Origin: Mariniflexile jejuense
Lineage (GTDB): Bacteria; Bacteroidota; Bacteroidia; Flavobacteriales; Flavobacteriaceae
Reading direction: 5' to 3'
DNA length: 64,000 bases
NCBI RefSeq assembly: GCF_042675665.1
Contig: NZ_JBHTJI010000001.1
Coordinates: forward strand, 2,356,001-2,420,000
In this document: in pieces, positions 44,807 through 53,160 of the stretch
How the letters are laid out: every line of letters begins with the position of its first letter
Position numbering within the stretch: position 1 is the stretch's first letter
Program-made: the position numbers and the translations under genes
Notes under the pieces: generated by a model
Database searches by the model: none
What the model was told of the DNA's origin: nothing
Seen by the model: only the letters and a program-made list of their open reading frames with translations

Positions 44807-45855
44807 ATGGAATACAAAAAAATCACACGCAAGCAACTGTACAACCTTGTTTGGTCTACCCCAATTACAACCTTATCAAAACAATTTAATGTGAAATCAT
44901 CAAACATAAAAAAGTCATGCCTAGATTTTGACATTCCTACTCCACAGAATGGTTATTGGTCAAAACTAAAACATGGAAAAAAAGTTGAAAAATCATTGTT
45001 AAAGAACGATTTTGATTTAGTCATAAAATTAGATCTTATCAAAGATGCTACAAGTACGCTCGTGTTTAAAGTACCTCAAAAACTTTTAAAACCAGATGAT
45101 TTGGTCGCTTTAGCCAAAAAAGATTTATCAGGAAAAGAAATATCACATTGGCATAGGCGCAAGGGATGGTAACTACTTCAGAAGGAGTATTAAACATTAC
45201 GGTAACACCAAAACTTGTTACAAGAGCTCTAATTTTTATGGATACATTTATAAAATTAGCTAAACAACGTGGTCACAACATCTCCTTTAAAGCTCATTAT
45301 GGAACAATTATTTCCGTTTACGGAATTGATTCAATCATATATTTACGAGAGAAAAACAAAAGAATCATAACAAAAAATAATGGAAGTTGGAAGGAAACAG
45401 AATTAGTACCTATTGGAGAATTAGTTTTTAAAAGGGATGATTATCCACGTAGGGAATGGTCTGATTCAAAAAAAGTGAAGTTAGAAGCTAAAATTCCAGA
45501 TATAATGCAATATTTCGAAGAACAGGCGATGCAAGAAAGAGCTAATGATATTGAACGTGAATTACGAAGAGAAGAACAACAACGCCAACAAAAAATAGAA
45601 GAAGAAATAAAACAAATTAGGAAAAACGAAATTGAAAAATTAAATCAACTGCTTGAGGATTCTACACCTTATAGAAAAGCAGTACAACTAAGGACTTTCA
45701 TTACTGCAAAAAGAGAGAATGCACTCAGGAATAATAATCTAGATGCATCTTTAGAAGATTGGATAGAATGGGCATATGCTAAAGCAGATTGGCTTGATCC
45801 AGTTACATCTAGAAAAGATGATATTTTAGGTGATTATGACGATTATAAACAATAA
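44807..45855 (+). pseudogene. Split HTH-like conserved protein (two overlapping frames)
   Basis: Frame one (44807-45172) encodes 121 residues: KITRKQLYNLVWSTPITTLSKQFNVKSS, a helix-turn-helix-like start, then IPTPQNGYWSKLKHGKKV. Frame two (45166-45855) encodes 229 residues with ALIFMDTFIKLAKQRGHNI, a long charged coil and a terminal WLDP. In related proteins I recall, these two parts are one chain of about 350 residues. One added G in the run at 45163-45165 joins them as RRKGMVTTSEG. So this is a frameshifted gene, or a coupled pair with an ATGGTAA overlap. Function unknown; often found in accessory regions. Confidence 0.6.
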
Positions 45856-45957
45856 ATTAGGTTCTCGTAAAAGATCAAAAAGCCATAAAAAGAAGTAAAT
45901 ACGACCAAAACGAGATAAGACCTGCGAAATTATGTTAAAAAATGTTAAATTTTATGC

Positions 45958-45979
45958 TGTTTGCAAATTGTTTGCAAAT
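45958..45979. repeat. 11-bp tandem direct repeat near tRNA-Met
   Basis: TGTTTGCAAAT occurs twice in a row (45958-45968 and 45969-45979), just past the tRNA terminator, at the right edge of the accessory region. Confidence 0.6.
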
Positions 45980-46017
45980 AAAAAGGCCTTAAAGAGTTAA
46001 ACCTCTGTAAAGCCTTG
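45980..46017 (-). terminator. Terminator of tRNA-Met
   Basis: On the minus strand, AAGGCTTTACAGAG (46016-46003) pairs with CTCTTTAAGGCCTT (45996-45983) with one G-U pair and one mismatch, followed by T residues. Confidence 0.75.
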
Positions 46018-46027
46018 TTTTTACTAG

Positions 46028-46101
46028 TGGTCCCACCTGGGCTCGAACCAGGGACCACCTGATTATGAGTCAGGTGCTCTAACCAACTGAGCTATAGGAC
46101 C
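46028..46101 (-). tRNA. tRNA-Met (CAT anticodon)
   Basis: A complete 74-base cloverleaf on the minus strand. Acceptor stem GGTCCTA/TGGGACC (one G-U), D arm GCTC...GAGC, anticodon stem CCTGA/TCAGG with loop CTCATAA (anticodon CAT), T arm CCTGG TTCGAGC CCAGG. CCA is not encoded. It is most like elongator tRNA-Met, but a tRNA-Ile with modified CAT cannot be excluded. Confidence 0.92.
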
Positions 46102-46187
46102 GATTTCTTGATACTTGCCATTTTTCAATGGTTTCATCTTGAAATTGGCTGCGAATTTAATACTAATTTTAAAACTCTACAAGAAAT

Positions 46188-46598
46188 TTATTCTTTTAAA
46201 ATAATTTCTTGACAAAGTTCTATCAACACTCCGTTTGTGGTTTTAGGATGTAAAAAAACAACCATCTTATTATCAGCACCTTTTTTGGGTATTTCGTTTA
46301 AAACAATAAAGCCTTCATTAGTTAATCTTTTAACTTCTGCTTCAATATTTTCAACTTCAAAAGCAATATGGTGAATGCCTTCACCTTTATTATTTATGAA
46401 TTTCGCTATTGGACTATCATCATTTGTGGCTTCTAACAGTTCAATTTTATTATTTCCAATTTTAAAAAATGCAGTTTTTACACCTTCACTTTCTACAGTT
46501 TCCGTTTTATAACTTAGTTTACCAAAAAGTTTGGAAAACAACGTATTAGATTCTTCAAGGTTTTTTACAGCTATACCTATGTGTTCAAGTTTTTTCAT
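46188..46598 (-). CDS. mce: Methylmalonyl-CoA epimerase
   Basis: A 136-residue vicinal-oxygen-chelate protein. It starts MKKLEHIGIAVKNLEES with the first metal-binding His6, then GIHHIAFEVENIEAEV in the second half and VLIELCQE at the end with the metal-binding Glu. It interconverts (R)- and (S)-methylmalonyl-CoA for propionate/succinate conversion. Length and His/His/Glu ligands fit the family. It is next to tRNA-Met and is the first clear core gene right of the accessory region. Confidence 0.9.
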   Translation of the reverse strand: MKKLEHIGIAVKNLEESNTLFSKLFGKLSYKTETVESEGVKTAFFKIGNNKIELLEATNDDSPIAKFINNKGEGIHHIAFEVENIEAEVKRLTNEGFIVLNEIPKKGADNKMVVFLHPKTTNGVLIELCQEIILKE

Positions 46599-46696
46599 CA
46601 GCTATTTTTTATCATTTGCTTAAAAAGAGAAAATTATCATTCAAAGTTAAGATACAAAATTTGTAATCTAAACGTAATATAATCTTTAAATAAGCG

Positions 46697-46704
46697 TATT
46701 TTTG
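46697..46704 (+). promoter_or_regulatory. Putative -7 element of rbfA promoter
   Basis: TATTTTTG matches TAnnTTTG, 27 bases ahead of the rbfA start. Confidence 0.45.
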
Positions 46705-46730
46705 CAACTTAAACCTTTAAAAGGTAAAAA

Positions 46731-47135
46731 ATGAGTAACGAAGAGGAAAGCCAAAGGCAAAAAAAAATAGGGTCTGTTTTACAACGCGATTTAGTTGAAG
46801 TTTTACAAGGCGCTGCTAGACAGGGCGGTATGCACGGTGTTATTATATCGGTTTCTAAAGTGAAAGTAACTGTAGATTTGGGTGTTGCAAAAGTATATTT
46901 AAGTATTTTCCCTAACGATAAAGCGAAAGAATTGCTTGTTGGCATCAAATCAAACACACCATTAATTAGACATGAATTGGCACAACGTACCAAACACCAA
47001 CTACGCAGAATGCCTAATTTGGAGTTTTTTATAGACGATTCTTTAGAATATATTGACCAAATAGACAAATCTTTAAAAGGTGAAGACAACCCTATTAAAG
47101 ACCCAAGTATTTTAGATAAACGAAAAAAATCGTAA
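46731..47135 (+). CDS. rbfA: 30S ribosome-binding factor RbfA
   Basis: A 134-residue KH-fold protein that helps 16S rRNA maturation and cold adaptation. The start (SQRQKKIGSVLQRDLVEVLQ) and core (GVIISVSKVKVTVDLGVAKVYLSIF, FFIDDSLEYIDQI) fit RbfA. The stop codon runs straight into the TTG start of the permease gene, so the two are translationally coupled. No other ribosome factor genes are near. Confidence 0.9.
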   Translation: MSNEEESQRQKKIGSVLQRDLVEVLQGAARQGGMHGVIISVSKVKVTVDLGVAKVYLSIFPNDKAKELLVGIKSNTPLIRHELAQRTKHQLRRMPNLEFFIDDSLEYIDQIDKSLKGEDNPIKDPSILDKRKKS

Positions 47136-48341
47136 TTGAAGTTTCCGTTATATATAGCAAAACGTTATTTACGCTCAAAAAGCAGTAACAATGCTATTAA
47201 TTTTATTACCATTATAGCCATTATTGGTGTTATATTAGGTTCTGCTTCGTTATTTATTGTGTTGTCTGGTTTTGCTGGTTTAAAAGAATTTACCTTGCAG
47301 TTTTCTAGTGTTGTAGATCCTGATTTAAAGGCTGAAGCTGCTTTAAACAAATCGTTTATATTATCTAGCAGTGATATTTCAAAACTTAATCAATTAGAAG
47401 ATGTTGCGCATTATTCTAAAATTATTGAAGAACGCGTTATTATTGCTTTTCAAGACAAAAATACGTTAGCAACCATTAAAGGTGTTGATGAACATTTTCA
47501 ACAGGTTGTCGATTTTGATTCTGTAATTGAACGAGGCGATTGGTTAGAACAAAAATCAAGACAAATTGTTGTGGGTTGGGGTATTTCAAACAACCTATCG
47601 CTTGGGGTATTAGACTTTACGAAGCCCATAAATATTTATGTGCCAAAACCTGGAAATGGACAAATCACGTCTATAAAAAATGCATTTAATAGTGTAAACA
47701 CCATAAGTGTTGGTGTGTTTTTTATAAATGAAAAACTAAACGATTCGTATGTGTTTGCTCCTATAGATTTAGCACAAAATCTTTTAAATTACAAACCAAA
47801 CCAAATTACAGCTTTAGAATTTAAGCTTAAAGAAGGTGTTGATGAATCTCTTGCAAAACAACACATTCAGGCTATTTTGGGCGATAAAGTAATTATAAAA
47901 AATAGAGCACAATTAAACGATGCGCTTTACAAAATGTTAAACACCGAAAATCTTTTTGTTTACTTATTACTCACACTGGTATCTATGCTATTGATTTTTA
48001 ATGTTATAGGCTCGTTAATAATGATGATGCTTGATAAAAAACGAAGCCTAAATACACTTTTTAACATAGGTGTAACGGTTAAAGATATTCGTAGAATTTT
48101 CTTTTATCAAGGTAGTTTAATGAGTATTATTGGCGGTTTTATAGGTTTAACATTAAGTTTAATTATCATTTTTCTTCAAAAATCATTTTCATTGGTGATG
48201 ATAACACCTTCATTAGCGTATCCTGTTACCATAAAAATTGAAAATATTTTACTTGTGTTTTTAACTATTTCTGTTTTAGGAATTATTGCTTCAAAAATAG
48301 CATCGGTACGTGTTACAAAGTCTTTGGTTGAAATGCATTAA
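47136..48341 (+). CDS. LolC/LolE-like ABC transporter permease
   Basis: A 401-residue FtsX-family permease with the four-helix layout: TM1 at about 20-45, a large periplasmic domain (about 46-270) with DPDLKAEAAL, then TM2-TM4 at about 272-300, 318-345 and 370-395. The start MKFPLYIAKRYLRSKSSNNAINFITIIAIIGVILG is the LolC/E signature. It probably releases lipoproteins from the inner membrane. The start codon is TTG directly after the rbfA stop. No LolD ATPase gene is adjacent; the orphan ABC ATPase at 15168 is not an obvious partner. Confidence 0.85.
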   Translation: MKFPLYIAKRYLRSKSSNNAINFITIIAIIGVILGSASLFIVLSGFAGLKEFTLQFSSVVDPDLKAEAALNKSFILSSSDISKLNQLEDVAHYSKIIEERVIIAFQDKNTLATIKGVDEHFQQVVDFDSVIERGDWLEQKSRQIVVGWGISNNLSLGVLDFTKPINIYVPKPGNGQITSIKNAFNSVNTISVGVFFINEKLNDSYVFAPIDLAQNLLNYKPNQITALEFKLKEGVDESLAKQHIQAILGDKVIIKNRAQLNDALYKMLNTENLFVYLLLTLVSMLLIFNVIGSLIMMMLDKKRSLNTLFNIGVTVKDIRRIFFYQGSLMSIIGGFIGLTLSLIIIFLQKSFSLVMITPSLAYPVTIKIENILLVFLTISVLGIIASKIASVRVTKSLVEMH

Positions 48342-48464
48342 TTTTTACATTTAAAATCAAAAAAATATCTTTTTGCCAAACAATATAATCAATGCAATTA
48401 AACCTTTTCTATAAATTATTGTCTTAATTATAGTATTAGTCAACCAATTTAATTTCAAAGGGAT

Positions 48465-49460
48465 ATGAGCAAATTTATATTTTTCATCGTTATTATATCT
48501 GTTTTTTCTTGTAATTCTGATAGTGTTGTTAATGATAACGAAGTGCTTGAAAAAATCACAAAACCTAAAGGAATATTTTCAAGTTCATTTGGTAATGAAT
48601 TGGCTTTAGACAATATTCATACTAAAGGTTCTTTAATAAGAGTTACTTGGAAAGACATTGAGCCTAAAAAAGGAGATTACAATTTTTCAAAAATAGAACA
48701 ACTACTTTCTGCACTAAAATCAAGAAATTTAAAATGGAGCTTAGCTGTTTTAGCTGGTGGAGATAGTCCACAATGGTTAATAGATGAATTTGGTGTTGAT
48801 TATTTTACAATAACCAGTATTGATAAAACCATCAAAAAAATTCCTAAAATTTGGGATTCAAAAGTAAACCAAAGATTAGAGCTTCTTGCTAAAGCTCTAG
48901 CTAACAGTTATGGTAATGATACAGATTTAGAATTAGTATATGTACCTCAAATGACTTCGAACGGTATTGAAGGGCATTTTAATGGTGTTACAGATACAGA
49001 ATTATTAAATGCTGGACTTACCTCGAATAATTGGGTTGATTCTGTAAAAGAAACTGCTAAAATATTTGCTATTGCCTTTAAAAATAAGGCTATTGCTGTT
49101 GAAGTGCATGATATAATGCATGACACATCTATTCCATCAAAAATTATGAACGACCTATGGAATGATGAATCGTTAAACCATCATGTTGGTGCTGCTATTT
49201 GGTGGATTTCTGGAAAAAAAAGTTATCAACCTAACTTAATAGAAGCCTTAAAACTATTTCCTGGTGATATTTATGCGCAAGTAATAGGACGTTCCGATCA
49301 AATAGAACGATTTGAAAACAATGATTACACAACTGTTTTTAGTCAAGCAAAAGAAATTGGAGTACGTTATATTGAAGTTTGGGAGTATGAACTTGTTAAT
49401 AACACGTTCCCTCAAGAATTTAATGCTTTTAATGAGTATGCAACTACTGCTTTTGAATAA
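48465..49460 (+). CDS. TIM-barrel glycosidase-like lipoprotein
   Basis: A 331-residue lipoprotein: signal FIFFIVIISVFSCN with lipobox Cys16. The body looks like a beta/alpha barrel of clan GH-A: SLIRVTWKDIEPKKGDYNFSKIEQLLS is typical of beta-galactosidase/GH42-like N termini, followed by VPQMTSNGIEGHFNG near 165 and YIEVWEYELV near 310. The acid/base Glu and nucleophile are plausible at VPQMTSNGIEG and EVWE but cannot be fixed. It may act on a polysaccharide at the cell surface. There is no SusC/D pair nearby, so it stands outside any utilisation locus. Confidence 0.65.
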   Translation: MSKFIFFIVIISVFSCNSDSVVNDNEVLEKITKPKGIFSSSFGNELALDNIHTKGSLIRVTWKDIEPKKGDYNFSKIEQLLSALKSRNLKWSLAVLAGGDSPQWLIDEFGVDYFTITSIDKTIKKIPKIWDSKVNQRLELLAKALANSYGNDTDLELVYVPQMTSNGIEGHFNGVTDTELLNAGLTSNNWVDSVKETAKIFAIAFKNKAIAVEVHDIMHDTSIPSKIMNDLWNDESLNHHVGAAIWWISGKKSYQPNLIEALKLFPGDIYAQVIGRSDQIERFENNDYTTVFSQAKEIGVRYIEVWEYELVNNTFPQEFNAFNEYATTAFE

Positions 49461-49471
49461 TTTTTTTAACC

Positions 49472-50467
49472 TTACTCCGTAAACTGGTAATGGGCGAACT
49501 GTTCCAGAACCTCATCAAAGACTGCAAACACATCTTTAGAATGATCACTTGTTACCATTTTGGTGCGTAATTCCTTAAAGTGCGGAATGTTTTTAAAGTA
49601 ATTGGTGTAATGGCGGCGGGTTTCGAAAACACCCAAGGTTTCACCTTTCCAATCTATTGCCATTTGCAGATGGCGGCGTGCTGCTTCTACACGCTCTTCA
49701 ATAGAAATTGGCTCTAAATGTTCACCCGTTTTAAAAAAGTGCTTTACTTGCTTAAAAAACCATGGGTTGCCAATGCTGGCTCGCCCAATCATACAGCCAT
49801 CAAGCCCATAAACATCGCGCATTTCCATAGCTTTTTCTGGCGAATCTACATCGCCATTTCCAAATACAGGAATGTGCATGCGAGGGTTATTTTTAACTTC
49901 GGCAATGGGTTTCCAATCGGCATTGCCTTTATACATTTGTGCGCGGGTACGCCCGTGGATAGCAATGGCTTTACAGCCTACATCTTGCAAACGTTCGGCC
50001 ACTTCTAGAATTCTTATGGATTCGTGATCCCAACCTAAACGGGTTTTTACCGTTATGGGTATGTTGGTACGTTTTACCATTTCTGCAGTAAGTTGTTCCA
50101 TAAGGCAAACATCTTTTAAAATACCTGCGCCTGCGCCTTTACTCACTACTTTTTTTACTGGGCAACCAAAATTGATATCGATAATGTCTGGTTTTGATTC
50201 TGCAACAATATCAATAGTTTGTAGCATACTATCTAAATTGGCTCCAAAAATTTGGATACCTACGGGTCGTTCTTTTTCATAAATATCCAACTTCATAACG
50301 CTTTTGGCAGCGTTTCGAATTAAGCCTTCGCTAGATACAAATTCGGTATAAACAACATCGGCGCCTTGTTCTTTGCAAAGTGCTCGAAATGGCGGATCGC
50401 TAACATCTTCCATTGGTGCAAGAAGTAACGGAAAATCAGGAAGTTCTATGTTGTCTATTTTTACCAC
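49472..50467 (-). CDS. dusB: tRNA-dihydrouridine synthase B
   Basis: A 331-residue FMN enzyme that reduces uridines in the tRNA D-loop. It has LAPMEDVSDPPFRALCKEQGAD at the start, the catalytic Cys in NFGCPVKKVVSKGAGAG, TVKTRLGWD, AIHGRTRAQMYKGNADW and NGDVDSPEKA/GLDGCMIGRA. All match Dus proteins of the DusB type. It converges with the lipoprotein gene (11-base gap) and diverges from the Lgt-like gene. Confidence 0.93.
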   Translation of the reverse strand: MVKIDNIELPDFPLLLAPMEDVSDPPFRALCKEQGADVVYTEFVSSEGLIRNAAKSVMKLDIYEKERPVGIQIFGANLDSMLQTIDIVAESKPDIIDINFGCPVKKVVSKGAGAGILKDVCLMEQLTAEMVKRTNIPITVKTRLGWDHESIRILEVAERLQDVGCKAIAIHGRTRAQMYKGNADWKPIAEVKNNPRMHIPVFGNGDVDSPEKAMEMRDVYGLDGCMIGRASIGNPWFFKQVKHFFKTGEHLEPISIEERVEAARRHLQMAIDWKGETLGVFETRRHYTNYFKNIPHFKELRTKMVTSDHSKDVFAVFDEVLEQFAHYQFTE

Positions 50468-50547
50468 TATATAAATTTTGATGCAAAATTACATTTTTTT
50501 AAGTAAATGTTTATCTTCATTTTTTTTAACTCTAAATCATACTCTTT

Positions 50548-51297
50548 TTGAAAATTCCTTTTGAACCGATTTTATTTGGTTATCACATTAATATTCACCT
50601 AATATTAGAATACTTAGCCTTCTTTTTGGCTTTTAGATACTATATTTATTTAAGAAAAGGAAGTGTAGACTCGATTTCTTCATTAAACAGATTATCAATT
50701 ATCCTTGGTGCTGCTATTGGTGCTTTAATTGGCTCTCGATTAATGGGTTTTTTAGAAAATCCATTAATTGAATTTTCCAAAGAAAACATTATTCAATTAT
50801 TAAATACCAAAACTATTATGGGCGGTTTGTTTGGTGGTTTATTGGGTGTGGAACTTGCTAAAAAACTGATTGGTGAAAAACAATCGTCTGGTGATTTATT
50901 TGTGTTTCCTATCATTCTAGGCATTTTTATTGGTAGAATTGGTTGTTTTTTATCTGGTATTAATGAGTTTACTTATGGAAAACAAACCTCGTTTTTTACT
51001 GGTATGGACTTGGGCGATGGTATTTTACGCCACCCTACATCGCTTTATGAATTGGTGTTTTTAATTTTTCTATTCTTTTTTTTGAAATATATAAAGAACC
51101 ATTTCAATTTAAAAAATGGAAACTTATTTAAGGTTTTTATGCTTTGTTATTTTGGTTTTCGCTTTTGTATTGAATTTTTAAAACCCAATGTTTTTTATGT
51201 ATTCGGACTAAGCAGTATTCAAATATTATGCATAATTTGTTGGCTTTATTACCACAGCTTTACTGTTAAGTTAATAGATAGCTTGAAGGTGCGTTAG
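50548..51297 (+). CDS. Divergent prolipoprotein diacylglyceryl transferase-like protein
   Basis: A 249-residue polytopic protein of the Lgt fold with about seven helices. The Lgt signature is partly kept: FIGRIGCFLSGINEF with Arg130 where most have GRIGNFINGE, and RHPTSLYE at 161-168. The N terminus PFEPILFGYHINIHLILEY fits the usual Lgt start. It is shorter than canonical Lgt (about 270-300 residues), so it is probably a paralogue. TTG is the only suitable start at 50548. Its stop codon falls in the REP-like element. The next gene on the strand is a Tes-like radical SAM enzyme, which suggests lipid chemistry. Confidence 0.7.
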   Translation: MKIPFEPILFGYHINIHLILEYLAFFLAFRYYIYLRKGSVDSISSLNRLSIILGAAIGALIGSRLMGFLENPLIEFSKENIIQLLNTKTIMGGLFGGLLGVELAKKLIGEKQSSGDLFVFPIILGIFIGRIGCFLSGINEFTYGKQTSFFTGMDLGDGILRHPTSLYELVFLIFLFFFLKYIKNHFNLKNGNLFKVFMLCYFGFRFCIEFLKPNVFYVFGLSSIQILCIICWLYYHSFTVKLIDSLKVR

Positions 51298-51371
51298 GGA
51301 TTGAACGGTTTGTTTGAGCTCGCCGACAAAGGAGGCAGCGAGTAGTGATAGCCCGACCTTTAGGTAACGCC
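51290..51371 (+). repeat. REP-like element, copy B
   Basis: Starts GCGTTAGGGATTGAACGG, contains an inverted pair CTCGC/GCGAG, and ends AGTGATAGCCCGACCTTTAG then GTAACGCC; the end GCGTTA/TAACGC words are inverted. It shares end words in order with 22469-22632 and supplies the stop codon of the Lgt-like gene. Confidence 0.55.
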
Positions 51372-51393
51372 CAAATTATAAAAAAATTAAACT

Positions 51394-52788
51394 ATGCCTG
51401 TTAGGAATTATACCTATTACGATTTTACCTTAAGCTTATGCCCCGAGTGTTTGCGACGTGTTGATGCTAAAATTGTGTTTGAAAATGGCAATGTGTATAT
51501 GCTAAAACGCTGTAATGAACATGGCAATAGCAAGGTGTTGATTGCTGATGATATTGAGTACTACAAAAACATACGTAACTATAATAAACCTAGCGAAACA
51601 CCATACACGTTTAACACCAAAACACATTATGGTTGCCCATATGATTGTGGTTTGTGTCCAGACCACGAGCAGCATAGTTGTTTAACCGTTGTAGAGGTTA
51701 CAGATAGGTGCAATTTAACTTGCCCAACCTGTTACGCAGGTTCGTCGCCCACCTATGGAAGGCACCGAACTTTAGATGAAGTTAAGAAAATGCTCGACAC
51801 CATTGTTAAAAATGAAAAAGAGCCAGATGTAGTGCAAATTAGTGGTGGCGAGCCAACCATACATCCACAATTTTGGGAGATTTTAGATTATGCGAATACG
51901 CTGCCTATTAGGCATTTAATGCTAAATACTAATGGTATTAAAATAGCAAAAGATATCGCTTTCGCGGAAAAACTAAAAACCTATGCGCCCGATTTTGAAG
52001 TTTATTTACAATTCGATTCGTTTGAAAATAGCGTTTTGCAAGAACTTCGTGGTGCCGATTTAAGCGATATTAGGATGAAAGCGCTTGAACATTTGAATGC
52101 TGTAAACCTATCCACAACATTAGTTGTTACACTTCAAAAAGGGCTGAATGACCATGAAATTGGAAAAATAATAGACTTTGCGCTACAACAAAAATGTGTG
52201 CGTGGTGTTACGTTTCAACCTACTCAAATTGCTGGTCGTTTGGAACATTTTAATCCTGAAACCGATAGAATGACGCTAACCGAAGTACGCCGAAAAATAT
52301 TGGAGCAATCGCCTATTTTTAATCCAGACGATTTGCTTCCTGTACCGTGCAACCCAGATGCATTGGTGATGGGTTATGCTTTAAAATTAGAAGGCGAAGT
52401 ATTTCCGTTAACGCGCTATATTAACCCAAACGATTTGTTGGATAACAGTAAAAACACTATTATTTATGAGCAAGATGTTTCGCTTCAAGGAAAAATGATT
52501 GAGCTTTTTAGTACCGGAAATTCGGTTGAGGTTGCTGAAGAAAATCTAAAAAGCATTATGTGTTGTTTACCAAATATTGATGCGCCAAACTTAGGGTATG
52601 ATAATTTATTTCGTATTATTATCATGCAATTTATTGATGCTTACAACTTTGATGTGCGTGCCATAAAAAAATCGTGTGTGCATATTGTTGATAAAGACTA
52701 TAAAATAATTCCTTTTGAAACCATGAATTTGTTTTATAGGGATGATAAAAAAGAGCGTTTAGAAGAATTAAAAAAAGAAATAATTTGA
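51394..52788 (+). CDS. Tes-like multi-cluster radical SAM protein
   Basis: A 464-residue radical SAM enzyme. Cys motifs in order: C16-x2-C19 with C40 (rubredoxin-like knuckle), C81-x3-C85-x2-C88 and C96 in GCPYDCGLCPDHEQHSC, the radical SAM triad C106-x3-C110-x2-C113 in DRCNLTCPTCYA, then SGGEPTIHPQFW, and late Cys in VPCNP, MCCLPN and SCVHIV. The same set is found in archaeal tetraether lipid synthase Tes (MJ0619), which joins lipid tails. Bacterial homologues lack a settled role. It follows the Lgt-like gene and overlaps a 54-residue membrane protein by four bases. Confidence 0.8.
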   Translation: MPVRNYTYYDFTLSLCPECLRRVDAKIVFENGNVYMLKRCNEHGNSKVLIADDIEYYKNIRNYNKPSETPYTFNTKTHYGCPYDCGLCPDHEQHSCLTVVEVTDRCNLTCPTCYAGSSPTYGRHRTLDEVKKMLDTIVKNEKEPDVVQISGGEPTIHPQFWEILDYANTLPIRHLMLNTNGIKIAKDIAFAEKLKTYAPDFEVYLQFDSFENSVLQELRGADLSDIRMKALEHLNAVNLSTTLVVTLQKGLNDHEIGKIIDFALQQKCVRGVTFQPTQIAGRLEHFNPETDRMTLTEVRRKILEQSPIFNPDDLLPVPCNPDALVMGYALKLEGEVFPLTRYINPNDLLDNSKNTIIYEQDVSLQGKMIELFSTGNSVEVAEENLKSIMCCLPNIDAPNLGYDNLFRIIIMQFIDAYNFDVRAIKKSCVHIVDKDYKIIPFETMNLFYRDDKKERLEELKKEII

Positions 52789-52949
52789 CCATTTTAGCTA
52801 TTTTATTAATACTTAGTCCTGCTATTTTACTAACAATTATTGGGTTTGAAAAAAAACAAGAGAAAGACAAGAATGCTAACGTATTCTTTATTACAGCTAC
52901 TATTTACGTTTTAATAGGTATTGGTTTTTGTGGAAGTTTAATATTATAA
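52785..52949 (+). CDS. Two-helix mini-protein 1
   Basis: A 54-residue frame from a TTG that overlaps the radical SAM stop (TTGA). It has helix one (TILAILLILSPAILLTIIG), a polar KKQEKDKN turn, and helix two (FFITATIYVLIGIGFCGSLIL). It is clearly homologous to the next gene, with the pattern SPAILL / GPAILLALIG and FCGS / ICGS. The tight overlap and duplication make a real gene likely. It could anchor or assist the radical SAM or Lgt-like protein. Confidence 0.7.
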   Translation: MTILAILLILSPAILLTIIGFEKKQEKDKNANVFFITATIYVLIGIGFCGSLIL

Positions 52950-52962
52950 ATACAAAAAAAAG

Positions 52963-53157
52963 ATGATTTTAGAAGTCGGAAATTTAGATGGTATATTTGT
53001 TTTAATATTAGGCATCATGTTTGGTCCTGCTATTTTATTAGCCTTAATAGGAGCAACCTATCAAAAAAACAATAAAAAAACCGCAAAAAACTTCTTTATT
53101 CTTGCTGCTGTTTATGTAATTATTAGCCTAGGTATTTGTGGTAGCATGTTAGCTTAA
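52963..53157 (+). CDS. Two-helix mini-protein 2
   Basis: A 64-residue paralogue of the preceding gene, 13 bases downstream. It begins with a 10-residue polar lead (MILEVGNLDG), then helix one (FVLILGIMFGPAILLALIGATY), a basic loop (QKNNKKTAKN), and helix two (FFILAAVYVIISLGICGSMLA). The ATG at 52963 has a nearby AAAAAAAG purine run upstream. Tandem duplication in line with a radical SAM enzyme suggests a membrane accessory role; no function is known. Confidence 0.75.
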   Translation: MILEVGNLDGIFVLILGIMFGPAILLALIGATYQKNNKKTAKNFFILAAVYVIISLGICGSMLA

Positions 53158-53160
53158 CTT

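Noticed and set aside
24923..46101. attL/attR direct repeats of the tRNA-Met 3' end flanking the accessory region
   Set aside because: No second copy of the tRNA 3' segment was found by eye in 24923-25522, and there is no integrase gene.
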